This document shows, in pieces, positions 24,509-33,425 of a DNA stretch of 64,000 nucleotides (the stretch's first letter is position 1; each line of letters opens with the position of its first letter). The notes under the pieces are model-generated. The model worked only from the letters and a program-made list of their open reading frames with translations. It did not search any database and was not told where the DNA came from. A program made the position numbers and the translations under genes. This stretch comes from Pseudomonas sp. efr-133-TYG-5 (lineage in GTDB: Bacteria > Pseudomonadota > Gammaproteobacteria > Pseudomonadales > Pseudomonadaceae): contig NZ_JARVSM010000006.1 in the NCBI RefSeq assembly GCF_030209175.1, positions 186,001 to 250,000 on the forward strand, in the 5' to 3' direction.

Positions 24509-25900
24509 ATGAGCAGTACCCCAAGCTCCAATGGCCTCGAACAGGGGCTCAAACCGCGTCATGTGACCATGTTGTCGATCGCCGGTGTGATCGGCGCCGG
24601 TCTGTTCGTTGGCTCCGGCCACGCCATCGCTGCTGCCGGTCCTGCCGTGCTGCTGGCCTACGCTGCCGCCGGTACGCTGGTGGTGCTGGTCATGCGCATG
24701 CTCGGCGAAATGGCGGTCGCCTCGCCGGACACCGGTTCCTTTTCGACGTATGCCGACCGTGCCATCGGGCACTGGGCCGGTTTCACCATCGGCTGGCTGT
24801 ACTGGTGGTTCTGGGTCCTGGTGATCCCGCTGGAGGCCAACGCCGCCGCGACCATCCTCCACGCGTGGTTCCCCGGTGTCGAAATCTGGGCCTTCGCCTT
24901 GATCATCACCCTGCTGCTGACAGTGACCAACCTGTTCAGCGTGAAGAACTACGGTGAGTTCGAATTCTGGTTCGCCCTGCTCAAAGTGGTGGCGATCATC
25001 GGCTTCATCATCCTCGGCATCGCGGCCATCTTCGGCTTCCTGCCGAACAGCCAGGTCAGCGGTGTCTCGCACCTGTTCGACAGCGGTGGCTTCCTGCCCA
25101 ACGGCATGGGCGCTGTGTTGGGCGCGATCCTGACCACCATGTTCTCCTTCATGGGTACCGAGATCGTGACCATCGCGGCCGCCGAATCGAAGAACCCGGG
25201 CAAGCAGATCTCCAAGGCCACCAACTCGGTGATCTGGCGGATCGGCCTGTTCTACCTGGTATCGATCTTCATCGTCGTGGCCCTGGTGCCATGGAACGAT
25301 CCGACCCTGGCCAACCTCGGTTCCTACCAGACCGTGCTTGAGCGCATGGGTATCCCGAACGCCAAGATGATCGTCGACATCGTCGTACTGGTCGCGGTCA
25401 CCAGCTGCCTGAACTCGGCGCTCTACACCTCTTCGCGCATGCTCTTCTCCCTGGGCAAGCGCGGCGATGCGCCGGCCATGTCGACCCGTACCAACAAGAG
25501 CGGCACGCCTTACTGGGCGGTGATGCTGTCCACCGGCGCGGCGTTCCTCTGCACGTTCGCCAACTACGTGGCCCCGGCCGCCGTGTTCGAATTCCTGCTG
25601 GCCAGCTCCGGCGCCATCGCGCTGCTGGTGTACCTGGTGATCGCGTTCTCGCAGCTGCGCATGCGCAAGCAGCGCATGGCCCGCGGCGAGAAAATCGTCT
25701 TCAGCATGTGGCTGTTCCCGGGCCTGACCTATGCGGTGATCGTGTTCATCATCGCCGCGTTGACCATCATGCTGTTCCAGGAAGCACACCGCGTGGAAAT
25801 CCTCGCCACCGGCCTGCTGAGCCTGCTGGTGGTGGCTGCCGGTCTGCTGGTGGCGCGCCGTCGTCGCCAGGAGAAACTGAGCGTCGCCGTGGCCCGCTGA
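24509..25900 (+). CDS. gabP: GABA permease (APC superfamily)
   Basis: A 463-residue, 12-helix amino-acid permease closely matching the known GabP sequence pattern: LKPRHVTMLSIAGVIGAGLF, SPDTGSFSTYADRAIGHW, YWWFWVLVIPLEANAAATIL and GTEIVTIAAAESKNPGKQI. It imports gamma-aminobutyrate by proton symport. The ATG at 24509 gives the family-typical N-terminus; an upstream frame to 24416 lies in the leader. A sigma54-type promoter precedes it and a perfect hairpin terminator follows. GABA use connects to agmatine/putrescine breakdown by aguA elsewhere in the window. Confidence 0.93.
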   Translation: MSSTPSSNGLEQGLKPRHVTMLSIAGVIGAGLFVGSGHAIAAAGPAVLLAYAAAGTLVVLVMRMLGEMAVASPDTGSFSTYADRAIGHWAGFTIGWLYWWFWVLVIPLEANAAATILHAWFPGVEIWAFALIITLLLTVTNLFSVKNYGEFEFWFALLKVVAIIGFIILGIAAIFGFLPNSQVSGVSHLFDSGGFLPNGMGAVLGAILTTMFSFMGTEIVTIAAAESKNPGKQISKATNSVIWRIGLFYLVSIFIVVALVPWNDPTLANLGSYQTVLERMGIPNAKMIVDIVVLVAVTSCLNSALYTSSRMLFSLGKRGDAPAMSTRTNKSGTPYWAVMLSTGAAFLCTFANYVAPAAVFEFLLASSGAIALLVYLVIAFSQLRMRKQRMARGEKIVFSMWLFPGLTYAVIVFIIAALTIMLFQEAHRVEILATGLLSLLVVAAGLLVARRRRQEKLSVAVAR

Positions 25901-25927
25901 TTCAGCGCGCAACCTCTGGCTGTAAAA

Positions 25928-25967
25928 CGAACGACCGCGATCAGTGATGATCGCGGTCGTTCGCTTT
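25928..25967 (+). terminator. terminator of gabP
   Basis: Perfect 16-bp stem CGAACGACCGCGATCA / TGATCGCGGTCGTTCG, loop GTGA, followed by CTTTT. Confidence 0.9.
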
Positions 25968-26268
25968 TGGGCCTGCGCTGATTCAATTGCTGGCACTCGT
26001 GATGGACACGGTGATGGCTAGATAGTAGCCTTCCCGCGAATGTGTATCCCGGTGTTACCGGGTGCCAGGAGTTTCAGGACATGGATTGTTCGTCACGCCC
26101 CAGCCTTGCGGCTCATATCGTCGACCCTTTCCCGCCTGCCTCCTCATCGTGTGCCTGTGCCGCGATGCATTTGTGTTGCCTGCCATTTGTGGCTGGCGAA
26201 CGATCACAGCTGAATCGAGCTAGCCCGGCGATTGAGTGAACTTATCGGGGCCTCAAGGAGAGACAAGC
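25968..26268. other. intergenic region upstream of a small membrane-protein gene
   Basis: No convincing gene. A ribosome site AAGGAGAG ends the region just before the ATG at 26269. A cysteine-rich short frame near 26080-26239 is judged spurious. Confidence 0.4.
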
Positions 26269-26595
26269 ATGGCGTTTACATCGGTTGTATTCAAAAACCC
26301 TAATACCGGTGCGATGAAAGAGGCGCCGATCGGCTTCTCGTGGACCGTGTTTTTCTTCGGTTTCCTGCCGCCGCTGTTCCGTGGCGACATCAAGTGGGCG
26401 GCGATCATGTTTGTCCTGGCCTGCTTCACGTTCGGCCTGAGCAACCTGGTGTTCATGTTCATCTACAACAAGCTGTTCGTGCGTGACCTGATCGGCGCCG
26501 GTTTCAAGGCCCAGTCGATCGCCAGCGGCGACCTGAGCTACGCCAGCTCGAAGATCGGCATGGAAATCCCGCGTCTGGAAGGCGTCGCTGCCTGA
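26269..26595 (+). CDS. small inner-membrane protein (DUF2628-like)
   Basis: A 108-residue protein with two hydrophobic segments (PIGFSWTVFFFGFLPPLF and WAAIMFVLACFTFGLSNLVF) and a positively charged loop FRGDIK between them. Ribosome site AAGGAGAG precedes ATG 26269. The WTVFFFGFLPPLFRGD motif is reminiscent of DUF2628 proteins. Function unknown. A terminator follows directly. Confidence 0.8.
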   Translation: MAFTSVVFKNPNTGAMKEAPIGFSWTVFFFGFLPPLFRGDIKWAAIMFVLACFTFGLSNLVFMFIYNKLFVRDLIGAGFKAQSIASGDLSYASSKIGMEIPRLEGVAA

Positions 26596-26621
26596 GACTG
26601 AACAGTCTTGTGCGGCAAAAA

Positions 26622-26657
26622 AACGGGCGCAATCAGTGATGATTGCGCCCGTTTTGC
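26622..26657 (+). terminator. terminator of the small membrane-protein gene
   Basis: AACGGGCGCAATCA / TGATTGCGCCCGTT with loop GTGA and T tract. The loop and closing bases (ATCAGTGATGAT) match those of the gabP terminator. Confidence 0.88.
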
Positions 26658-26679
26658 GTTTGCACATCGGCCGTGGGTG

Positions 26680-27132
26680 TTACTCGGCCTGCGGCGCGCT
26701 GGCTTCCAGCGACTGGCGGTAGACGTCCAGAGCATCGCCGAAGTCGCTGATGAATTGCGGCTCGGTCAGCCATGCCTGGGCCGTGTCGCGATCCATGCCG
26801 TCGGCCCACATGCGGTAGTCGATCAGCATGTCCGCCGCCAGGTGGGTGGCGGCCATGGCTTCGTTCTCGGCGTTGTCCATGTCCAGCAGTTCAGGGTGAT
26901 CGCTGATGATGCCGGCCAGTTCGGACAGCAGGGTCAGCAGCATGTCCTGGCGGCCGATGGCTTCGGCATCGCGCATTTTGCTGAACATCGCCAGGGTGTA
27001 TTCCGGGATCGGCTCGGCGAGATGGCCGAGGTCATCGTCCTGGGCCAGCGGCTTGCGCCCGACCATACGGATTTGCTTGGCCTTGGCCTTGGCGCGTTTG
27101 GCGCGTTTGTGTTGCTTGTTCAGGGATGCCAT
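26680..27132 (-). CDS. hypothetical protein with basic tail, paralogue of the next gene
   Basis: A 150-residue protein with an extremely K/R/A-rich N-terminus (LNKQHKRAKRAKAKAKQIR, residues 4-22) and a strongly acidic, helical body (PIPEYTLAMFSKMRDAEAIG, then DYRMWADGMDRDTAQAWL). It shares both parts with the gene at 27139, only six bases away, so the pair arose by tandem duplication. The basic tail may bind nucleic acid or ribosomes. No enzyme motif, signal or membrane segment was found. Function unknown. Confidence 0.8.
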   Translation of the reverse strand: MASLNKQHKRAKRAKAKAKQIRMVGRKPLAQDDDLGHLAEPIPEYTLAMFSKMRDAEAIGRQDMLLTLLSELAGIISDHPELLDMDNAENEAMAATHLAADMLIDYRMWADGMDRDTAQAWLTEPQFISDFGDALDVYRQSLEASAPQAE

Positions 27133-27138
27133 GGGAAC

Positions 27139-27555
27139 TCAGTTCGCTTGCTGTTGGGTTTGCGCGGCGATCGCATCGGATGCCGCTACATAATCGGCCT
27201 GGAAGGCCGGGGACTCGATCCACGCCAGGGCGCCGGCTTCGTCAGTCTCCTTGGACCACTGGCGATACTCGATCAGCGCGGCGAGGATGAAATCCATCGC
27301 GCCTTCTTCGCCTTCCTGCTCGTAGACCAGTTCCAGCAGCGGGTCTTCGAGGAACGCGCGGCACATGGCCTGCTGGCTGAGCTTCTCGGCGTCGATCATT
27401 TTCTTGAACAGCTCGGTCAGGTCCACCGATTCGAAATCGATACGGTCGTCGTTCGGGTCCAGCTCGACCGGCGCCTCGGCACGTTTGGTGCGATTTTGCT
27501 TGGCCTTGGCTTTGGCCCGGGAGGCGCGTTTTTGCTGCTTGTTGGCGGAGGCCAT
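27139..27555 (-). CDS. hypothetical protein with basic tail, paralogue of the previous gene
   Basis: A 138-residue protein starting MASANKQQKRASRAKAKAKQ, nearly identical in its basic tail to its neighbour. The body (DLTELFKKMIDAEKLSQQAM and ALIEYRQWSKETDEAGALAW) aligns with the paralogue's EYTLAMFSKMRDAEAIGRQD and DYRMWADGMDRDTAQAWL. The ATG at 27555 is chosen because the paralogue begins at the same residue; the frame extends further upstream without support. Probably first gene of a two-gene transcript. Function unknown. Confidence 0.8.
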   Translation of the reverse strand: MASANKQQKRASRAKAKAKQNRTKRAEAPVELDPNDDRIDFESVDLTELFKKMIDAEKLSQQAMCRAFLEDPLLELVYEQEGEEGAMDFILAALIEYRQWSKETDEAGALAWIESPAFQADYVAASDAIAAQTQQQAN

Positions 27556-27575
27556 GGGTGTTGTTCCGTGGTGCG

Positions 27576-28559
27576 TTAAAGGGCTTGGCTGCGTGGCACT
27601 TGCCGCCCGGGTGTAGCAGGGGCCAGTGCGCCGCTTTGCAGCCAGGTCAGAGCGATGGGCCATAGTGTGGCTTGGTATGCGCTGCGAAAAAAGGCGAAAT
27701 GTCCGACTTGTGCTTCGCCGATGTCCTGCGGCTCGATGCGCAGGTGGGTTTTTGCCGCGTGGGTGAAGTAATCGAGCAGGCGTTCGGTGGCGGCAACCGT
27801 ACCGTAGGGATCGTCGCCGATGCTGATCGCCAGGACCTGGGCGCGGACGTTGGCGAACGGCAGGCTGGCGTCGCGCGCGACCAGCAGGCGACCACTGGGG
27901 CGCTGTTCATAACGTGCGGCCGGCGTGCTCCAGTCGCGTACCACGCCGGCCGGGGTGTCCTCCAGCCAGCCGAGGCGCTTGCCGGGGAAATAGCCGCAGA
28001 ACCGCGTCAGCAACGGCATCACTACATGCCATTTGGCGAACATCCGCCAGCGCTGTGCCGGCGCGTAGTCGCGCCAGTAGGCGAATTGCGCGCCGACCGT
28101 CACCATCCGTCGGATCACCTGCCCGCTGGCGCCCAGCCCTGCCGCGCAGCCGCCAAAGCTGTGACCGACGACATCAATGGGCTGCCCCGGGAATTCCCGC
28201 TGGGCACGCTTGAGTATCGCCTCGAAATCCAGTGCGCCCCAATCGGTCCACGATGCCTGCAGCGTCTTCAGCATGGCCGGGCGTGATTCGCCGATGCCCC
28301 GGTAGTCGTAGGTGATGACGTCGAAGCCATGGGCGAACAGGTAGGCCGCAAAGCGCGAGTAATGCCGGCAGCGCACCGAGGTGGCAGCGTTGATGATCAC
28401 CACCGGGCGCTGCGCGTCGGCCAGGGCATGGCGCCAGGTGAAGCCGCCGAGCAGGTAGCCGTCGGCGGCCGTTTCCTGGAAAGGCGCGTCCTGCCAGTCA
28501 GCGCTGGCGGACGATCCAGGTTGAATATCTTCCAGTGCGGGCGTGTCCTGCAAACTCAT
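27576..28559 (-). CDS. alpha/beta-hydrolase
   Basis: A 327-residue alpha/beta-hydrolase. The nucleophile elbow is GHSFGG (about residue 147), the oxyanion region lies around VIINAATSVRCRHYSRFA, ITYDYRGIGESRP precedes the nucleophile, and the final histidine is probably in AQVGHFAFFRS near residue 294. It belongs to the broad group of uncharacterised lipase/esterase-like hydrolases. The gene is single, 20 bases upstream of the paralogue pair in the same direction, so they may be co-transcribed. The substrate is unknown. Confidence 0.85.
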   Translation of the reverse strand: MSLQDTPALEDIQPGSSASADWQDAPFQETAADGYLLGGFTWRHALADAQRPVVIINAATSVRCRHYSRFAAYLFAHGFDVITYDYRGIGESRPAMLKTLQASWTDWGALDFEAILKRAQREFPGQPIDVVGHSFGGCAAGLGASGQVIRRMVTVGAQFAYWRDYAPAQRWRMFAKWHVVMPLLTRFCGYFPGKRLGWLEDTPAGVVRDWSTPAARYEQRPSGRLLVARDASLPFANVRAQVLAISIGDDPYGTVAATERLLDYFTHAAKTHLRIEPQDIGEAQVGHFAFFRSAYQATLWPIALTWLQSGALAPATPGRQVPRSQAL

Positions 28560-28785
28560 GGCGCTCGACCTTTGCGGGTAGCTGGCAACGATAGCTCAGC
28601 AGCAGACGCTCGTAACAGAGGGGGCTGCTCGGGTGACTCAATGCGCGGCTCAAGCCGTTTTGGCGGGTTTGACTGTAGTGCTTTTCGTGCACGGCCCAAG
28701 TCGCAATCAATCTAAAACCGCTCCCGCGCCGGCAAATCTAACGAAGGTAACGATTGGGTTCTGCAAGAACCCGGGAGTGTCCATC

Positions 28786-29235
28786 ATGAAACGCGTTCTT
28801 TCCCTGTTGTTGCCGGTCACTGCCGTCGCTGTGCTGCTGTTCCCGCTAATGGCGCAGGCTACCAGTCCCGGGCCTGTCGACAGTGCCGGGGTGCAGGTCG
28901 AGCCGCAGCAACAAAACGGCATTCGCTACCTGTCCGGCGGGATCGGCGAGGATGAGGCCAGATCCATCCAGCAAGCCGGCGGTTACAACCTGCACATGAC
29001 CTTCGCCGTCGGTGTGGATAACAAATACATCCCCGATGTCGACCTGGTGATATCCAAGGCGCCGGGCCCGAGCGTGTTCAATCTGAAGCAGGCCGGGCCT
29101 CTGGTGTATGTGCAACTGCCGCCGGGCAAGTACTCGGTGCAGGCTACGCGCAACGGCGTCACCCGCCAGGACGTCACCGATGTCGGCAGCGGCAATGCAC
29201 GCAATCTGGTGTTCCATTGGGATGGCGATAATTAG
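28786..29235 (+). CDS. exported hypothetical protein
   Basis: A 149-residue secreted protein. The signal peptide (MKRVLSLLLPVTAVAVLLFP, cleaved after AQA at about residue 25) is followed by a single beta-sandwich domain (LHMTFAVGVDNKYIPDVDLVI, then VYVQLPPGKYSVQATRNG) resembling carboxypeptidase-regulatory-like folds. The ATG at 28786 gives the signal peptide. The stop overlaps the convergent membrane-protein gene by four bases. Function unknown. Confidence 0.82.
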   Translation: MKRVLSLLLPVTAVAVLLFPLMAQATSPGPVDSAGVQVEPQQQNGIRYLSGGIGEDEARSIQQAGGYNLHMTFAVGVDNKYIPDVDLVISKAPGPSVFNLKQAGPLVYVQLPPGKYSVQATRNGVTRQDVTDVGSGNARNLVFHWDGDN

Positions 29236-29576
29236 TGCCTGGCGCGTCCGCGCCTGTCTGCCGGCTCCTGAGCCTTGCGACAGGCCCACAGCCCGAACAC
29301 CGAGATGCTCAGCAGCAACAGGGTGACGAGGCTTTGCCAGACGACTTCGAACCAGAACATCCGCGGTTGCAGGGCCAGGGAATAGGTGTGGCGGGGTCCG
29401 GTGCGGTTGTGGGTGCTGATCGCGCCATTGATCAGGCTGTCGACGAGCAGGTAAATCGAAGCGCCGATGGTAAAGGCAAGCAACAGGCCGACCACAACCG
29501 TCAGCCAGAAGGACGCCCGGCTCGGTCGATAGGGCGGCGGATGGGGCAGGGGCACGCGAGTGCGTTTCTGATTCAT
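29232..29576 (-). CDS. small membrane protein
   Basis: A 114-residue protein with two membrane helices (FWLTVVVGLLLAFTIGASIYLL and WQSLVTLLLLSISVFGLWAC) and a proline/arginine-rich cytoplasmic start (MNQKRTRVPLPHPPPYRP). The ATG at 29576 is preceded by GAAAAGGG. It converges with the exported-protein gene (four-base overlap). No family recognised. Confidence 0.7.
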   Translation of the reverse strand: MNQKRTRVPLPHPPPYRPSRASFWLTVVVGLLLAFTIGASIYLLVDSLINGAISTHNRTGPRHTYSLALQPRMFWFEVVWQSLVTLLLLSISVFGLWACRKAQEPADRRGRARH

Positions 29577-29658
29577 CGGGGATGACCCTTTTCCGTAAGG
29601 GGCGGGCTGGTGCGAATGCCCAGGCTGAAAACCAGCGTTGCACAAATCCCGGGCATAA

Positions 29659-29689
29659 AAAAACCCTGAATCTTGCGATTCAGGGTTTT
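29659..29689 (-). terminator. terminator downstream of tRNA-Phe
   Basis: AAAACCCTGAATC / GATTCAGGGTTTT hairpin with loop TTGC just 3' of the tRNA on the minus strand. Confidence 0.88.
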
Positions 29690-29696
29690 CGGTATT

Positions 29697-29772
29697 TGGT
29701 GCCCAGAGACGGAATCGAACCGCCGACACGGGGATTTTCAATCCCCTGCTCTACCGACTGAGCTATCTGGGC
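29697..29772 (-). tRNA. tRNA-Phe (anticodon GAA)
   Basis: A 76-base cloverleaf with encoded CCA: acceptor GCCCAGA / TCTGGGC, D arm GCTCAGTCGGTAGAGC, anticodon stem GGGGA / TCCCC around TTGAAAA (GAA), T arm with GGTTCGATTCC. Confidence 0.97.
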
Positions 29773-29863
29773 AACGGGGCGCATTAAAAGGGTTTTTCAG
29801 ATTTACGTCAACGACTTTTTGAAAATTTCTTAAATTAATTCCGTCGCTTACGAAATCCCCGGG

Positions 29864-30136
29864 TTATTCGGCTGGCGGCACGTAGCCTTCGGCCTTGGCG
29901 TAATCCTCGCCGGAGAAGTACTTGTCCATTTCGCCCTGAAGATATTTGCGGTCTTCGGCGTTCATCATGTTCAGGCGCTTTTCGTTGATCAGCAGGGTCT
30001 GGTGTTTTTGCCAGTCAGCCCAGGCCTTGGCCGAGACGTGGTCAAAAATATCCTGACCTTTGGCGCCCGGGAAGGGAGCGCGTTCCAGCGCGGGCAGTTC
30101 TTCTTTGTACTTGCGGCACATGATGGTGCGGGTCAT
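29864..30136 (-). CDS. yggX: Fe(2+)-trafficking / oxidative damage protection protein
   Basis: A 90-residue protein with the YggX pattern: MCRKYKEELPALERAPFPG at the start and the LLINEKRLNMMNAEDRKYL helix. YggX protects Fe-S enzymes and is thought to handle labile iron. It overlaps mutY, which encodes an Fe-S enzyme, by four bases, a conserved gamma-proteobacterial pairing. Confidence 0.95.
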   Translation of the reverse strand: MTRTIMCRKYKEELPALERAPFPGAKGQDIFDHVSAKAWADWQKHQTLLINEKRLNMMNAEDRKYLQGEMDKYFSGEDYAKAEGYVPPAE

Positions 30137-31200
30137 GACGACTCTCCTGCGTTCAATACGGCGGCCGCGCGTTCGAGCAAGGTCTTGACCGGAGCGGCGA
30201 GGCCCAGGCGCGGCGGGGTGGCGAGGTTATACCAGAGCCAGTCGGCCTCGGCCATGTGCTGACCGGCCTCCTGGACCTGAACCAGCCACGGTTCGATGGA
30301 CAGCTGGAAATGGCTGAAGGTGTGGACCAGGCTCGGCAGCGCCTGCTGCTCGCCCAGTGCCAGCGAGTGCTGGTCGGCAAGGTGTTGCAGGTCGTCGAGG
30401 TCATCGAGTTCCGGCAGGCTCCACAAACCGCCCCACAGGCCACTGGACGGGCGCCGGTAAAGCAGGATCGCGCCGTCGCCATTGGCCAGCAGCGGCATCA
30501 GCGTGCGTTTCTGCGGGATGGCCTTGCGCGGCTTGGGGATCGGATAGCGCGTCTCGAGGCCGAGCATGTGCGCCTCGCAGCCCTTTTCCAGCGGGCACAG
30601 CAGGCAACTCGGTTTGCTGCGGGTGCACAGCGTCGCGCCAAGATCCATCATCGCCTGGGTGTAGGCGTTGACCCGATCATGCGGGGTAAAGCGCTCGGCG
30701 TTGGCCCACAGCTGTCTGGCGACCTTCGGCTCGCCGGGGTAGCCCTCCTGCGCGGTAAAGCGCGCCAGCACGCGTTTGACGTTACCATCGAGGATCGGCG
30801 CGCGCAGGCCCATGCTGATGCTGGCGATGGCGCCGGCGGTGGACAGGCCGATACCCGGCAGCTCCGTGAGCTTTTCCACATCCCGGGGAAACTCGCCAGC
30901 GTACTGGCTGACGACGATCTTCGCGGTCTTCTGCAGATTGCGCGCGCGGGTGTAGTAACCCAGCCCGGTCCACAGGTGCAGGACCTCGTCCTCGGGCGCC
31001 GCGGCCAGCGCTTCGACCGTCGGCAGCGCGGCCATGAAGCGGTCGAAGTAGTTGAGCACGGTGCTGACCTGGGTCTGCTGCAACATGATCTCCGAGACCC
31101 ACACCCGGTAAGGGTTGATGTCCTGCTGCCAGGGCAGATCGTGGCGGCCGTGGCGGTCGAACCATTCCAGCACCGCCGTGGAAAACTGCTCCGCTGTCAT
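30133..31200 (-). CDS. mutY: A/G-specific adenine glycosylase
   Basis: Removes adenine mispaired with 8-oxoguanine. The 355-residue protein has the helix-hairpin-helix LPGIGLSTAGAIASI followed by the catalytic aspartate in ILDGNVKRVLAR, and the iron-sulfur loop C-x6-C-x2-C-x5-C (CTRSKPSCLLCPLEKGC). The C-terminal part contains a NUDIX-like LWGGLWSLPE, which reads the oxidised base. It overlaps asmA by four bases upstream and yggX downstream, forming an operon asmA-mutY-yggX. Confidence 0.96.
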   Translation of the reverse strand: MTAEQFSTAVLEWFDRHGRHDLPWQQDINPYRVWVSEIMLQQTQVSTVLNYFDRFMAALPTVEALAAAPEDEVLHLWTGLGYYTRARNLQKTAKIVVSQYAGEFPRDVEKLTELPGIGLSTAGAIASISMGLRAPILDGNVKRVLARFTAQEGYPGEPKVARQLWANAERFTPHDRVNAYTQAMMDLGATLCTRSKPSCLLCPLEKGCEAHMLGLETRYPIPKPRKAIPQKRTLMPLLANGDGAILLYRRPSSGLWGGLWSLPELDDLDDLQHLADQHSLALGEQQALPSLVHTFSHFQLSIEPWLVQVQEAGQHMAEADWLWYNLATPPRLGLAAPVKTLLERAAAVLNAGESS

Positions 31201-33425
31201 CGCTTGAACAGCCCCTTCAATGCGTTTTTCAGTTCCGGGCTGACTTTATCGCCCAGTTTCTCGTCGATTTTTTCGCTGAGCTTGTCGCCGGCCAGTCGGG
31301 TCGCGACCTGGCCGAGGCGCTCGTTGTCCACGCGGCAGGCCTTGGCGCCCAGTTCCAGCGGACCGCGGCAGCGCAGCGGCCACTCGATGCCGACGAATTT
31401 GTCGCCGACCTGGCAGGCCGGATCCGGCATGGCGCTGGTGTCGCCTTCGACGATGATGCCGACGCGGTAGTCCATGCCCAGCACCCGCAGGTCGATGTCG
31501 CCGTCACCGTTGACGGTCATCCCCGGGATACGCACTTTCAGGTCCGGATTGCTCGCCACGCCGTTGCGCAGCGTCAGGTTGCCCTTGAGCTCCTGGAACG
31601 GCGTGTCCTTGCCCCGCGGCTCACCGCTGAGGGATTTGCGGTTGAGGGTGGCGATGCCTTTGCACAGTTGCTGTTCGAGGTTGGCGTTGAGCAGCACGCC
31701 GTTGTTGATGACGAAACTGGCGTTGCCGTTGAGGCTGTCGATCAGCGCCTGCTGGCTGTTGCCGCTGCCGGTGAGTGTGCTGTCGAGATTGACCAGGCCC
31801 TTGACCGGCGGGTTCTTGCCCTGGCTTTCGAGGATCTTCTCCACCGGCACGCGGTTGATCCGCGTCTGTAGTTTCAGCACGGGCGCGGTCGGGCGCACGT
31901 CGAGGGTGCCCTTGGCTTCGAAGTCGCCGTTGTACAGCTCGCCGCGCAGGTTCTCCAGGGTCAGCAGGCCGCCCTGGCCAGTGGCCTTGAGCGCGGCGTT
32001 CTGGATCGGCAGTTTATCGAGGGTCAACTGGCCAAAGGTCAGGTCGGCGTCGACGTCGAGTTTGCTCAGGCGTTCCACCGGCAGCAGGCGCTCGGTGCTC
32101 CAGGCGCTTTTGCTCGGTTTCTCCGGCAGCGGCGTGCTGCCGGCGCCGGCCATGGCGTCGGCCTCGGTGCTGGCGACTTCGGCCTGGCGCACCTGGCTGG
32201 CGCTGCTGGCCTGGGCGGATTTCGGCGGCAGGTAGCGGTCGACGTTGAAGGTGTCGGCCTTGAGGACGGCGCGCAGCGATTGCCTGGCGAAGTCCTCGAC
32301 GGCGATACGCCCGCTGAAACTGCTGTCGTCGAGTTTCAGGTTGATGTTGTCCAGCGCCACGCTGGTCGGCGTGGCGGCCACGCGGCTGACCAGTTCGACT
32401 TTGCTCAGACTGCCTTCGGCCATGGCCGGCAGGGTCTGGCCGATGCTGTCGACGAATTTCGCCAGGTCGAACTGGGCGATCGACAGGCCGCCCGTGATCT
32501 GCGGAGTCTTGTCGAGGTCGTTGGCTTTCAGTTCGCCGAGCGCGCGCAGCTGATTGACTGACAGCTTGATACCCGTCCATTCGGCGACGTTGGCCGCTTT
32601 ATCCAGCAGCAACTGCCCCTGGGCGGCGAAGGTCACGGTCTTGCCCTGCAGCGGATCACCGGCCACTTCGCCGCTGAGTTTCAGGTCTTCGAGCTTGTAG
32701 CGTTGCAGTGCGCGTTCGAAGCGCAGCTCGCCGTTGAGTTCGGTGCGCACCCGCAGCACAGGCTGATTGGTGCCGAGGAACGCCGTGGCTTTGATTGGAA
32801 TATTGGTCGAATCGTGTACCGCGCCGGTGCTCAGCTGGATGCTTTCGGCGCTGAACTGCTTGCCGGTCAGCTCGTCGTTGTATTCCACGCGGGCGTTGTT
32901 GACGGTCAGGCTGTCGATGTCGAGGCGGATCGGCTGGGCCGGTTTTTCCACCGCGGCCGGCGTTTCGGCCACCGTTTCGCCTGGCGCGGGCGGTGTGCTG
33001 CCGGCCGGCTGGGGCGCGGCCGGCACCTTGCCGATGTCCTCCCAGTTGCCGTGGCCGTTCTTGTCACGGTTCAGGCGCAGGTTCAGGCCCTCGACGCGTA
33101 CGTCGCTCATCTGCACTTCACGGCGCAGCAGCGGCAGCACGCGCACCGACAGGCCGAGCATCTGCAGGTCGGCAAACGGTTCGGCCGGCTTGGCCAGGGT
33201 GGCGACGCTGGCTTCGTGCAGTTCCAGGCCGAGCCACGGGAACAGGCTCCAGCCGATGTCGCCATTGAGCGTCAGCTCGATGTGGGCCTTGTCGCGGGCT
33301 ATCTGGCGGATCTCGTCTTTGTAGTCGTTGGGATCAAACAGGTGGGTCAGGGCAAAGCCCAGCGCCACAATGATCAGCAACAGCCCGAGAAGTACCAGAC
33401 CCAGGATTTTGCCGAACGCTTTCAT
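31197..33425 (-). CDS. asmA: AsmA-family membrane-anchored envelope protein
   Basis: A 742-residue protein with an N-terminal membrane anchor (FGKILGLVLLGLLLIIVALG), a long repetitive beta-rich periplasmic region and the conserved AsmA C-terminal domain (LNGNASFVINNGVLLNANLE, LNRKSLSGEPRGKDTPF, MDYRVGIIVEG). AsmA-like proteins are thought to move phospholipid between membranes. The middle (residues about 140-160 and 405-430) is proline/alanine rich. First gene of asmA-mutY-yggX. Confidence 0.9.
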   Translation of the reverse strand: MKAFGKILGLVLLGLLLIIVALGFALTHLFDPNDYKDEIRQIARDKAHIELTLNGDIGWSLFPWLGLELHEASVATLAKPAEPFADLQMLGLSVRVLPLLRREVQMSDVRVEGLNLRLNRDKNGHGNWEDIGKVPAAPQPAGSTPPAPGETVAETPAAVEKPAQPIRLDIDSLTVNNARVEYNDELTGKQFSAESIQLSTGAVHDSTNIPIKATAFLGTNQPVLRVRTELNGELRFERALQRYKLEDLKLSGEVAGDPLQGKTVTFAAQGQLLLDKAANVAEWTGIKLSVNQLRALGELKANDLDKTPQITGGLSIAQFDLAKFVDSIGQTLPAMAEGSLSKVELVSRVAATPTSVALDNINLKLDDSSFSGRIAVEDFARQSLRAVLKADTFNVDRYLPPKSAQASSASQVRQAEVASTEADAMAGAGSTPLPEKPSKSAWSTERLLPVERLSKLDVDADLTFGQLTLDKLPIQNAALKATGQGGLLTLENLRGELYNGDFEAKGTLDVRPTAPVLKLQTRINRVPVEKILESQGKNPPVKGLVNLDSTLTGSGNSQQALIDSLNGNASFVINNGVLLNANLEQQLCKGIATLNRKSLSGEPRGKDTPFQELKGNLTLRNGVASNPDLKVRIPGMTVNGDGDIDLRVLGMDYRVGIIVEGDTSAMPDPACQVGDKFVGIEWPLRCRGPLELGAKACRVDNERLGQVATRLAGDKLSEKIDEKLGDKVSPELKNALKGLFKR

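Noticed and set aside
26042..26239. A cysteine-rich 65-codon frame before the small membrane-protein gene
   Set aside because: No ribosome site; overlaps the probable promoter and leader of the following gene.
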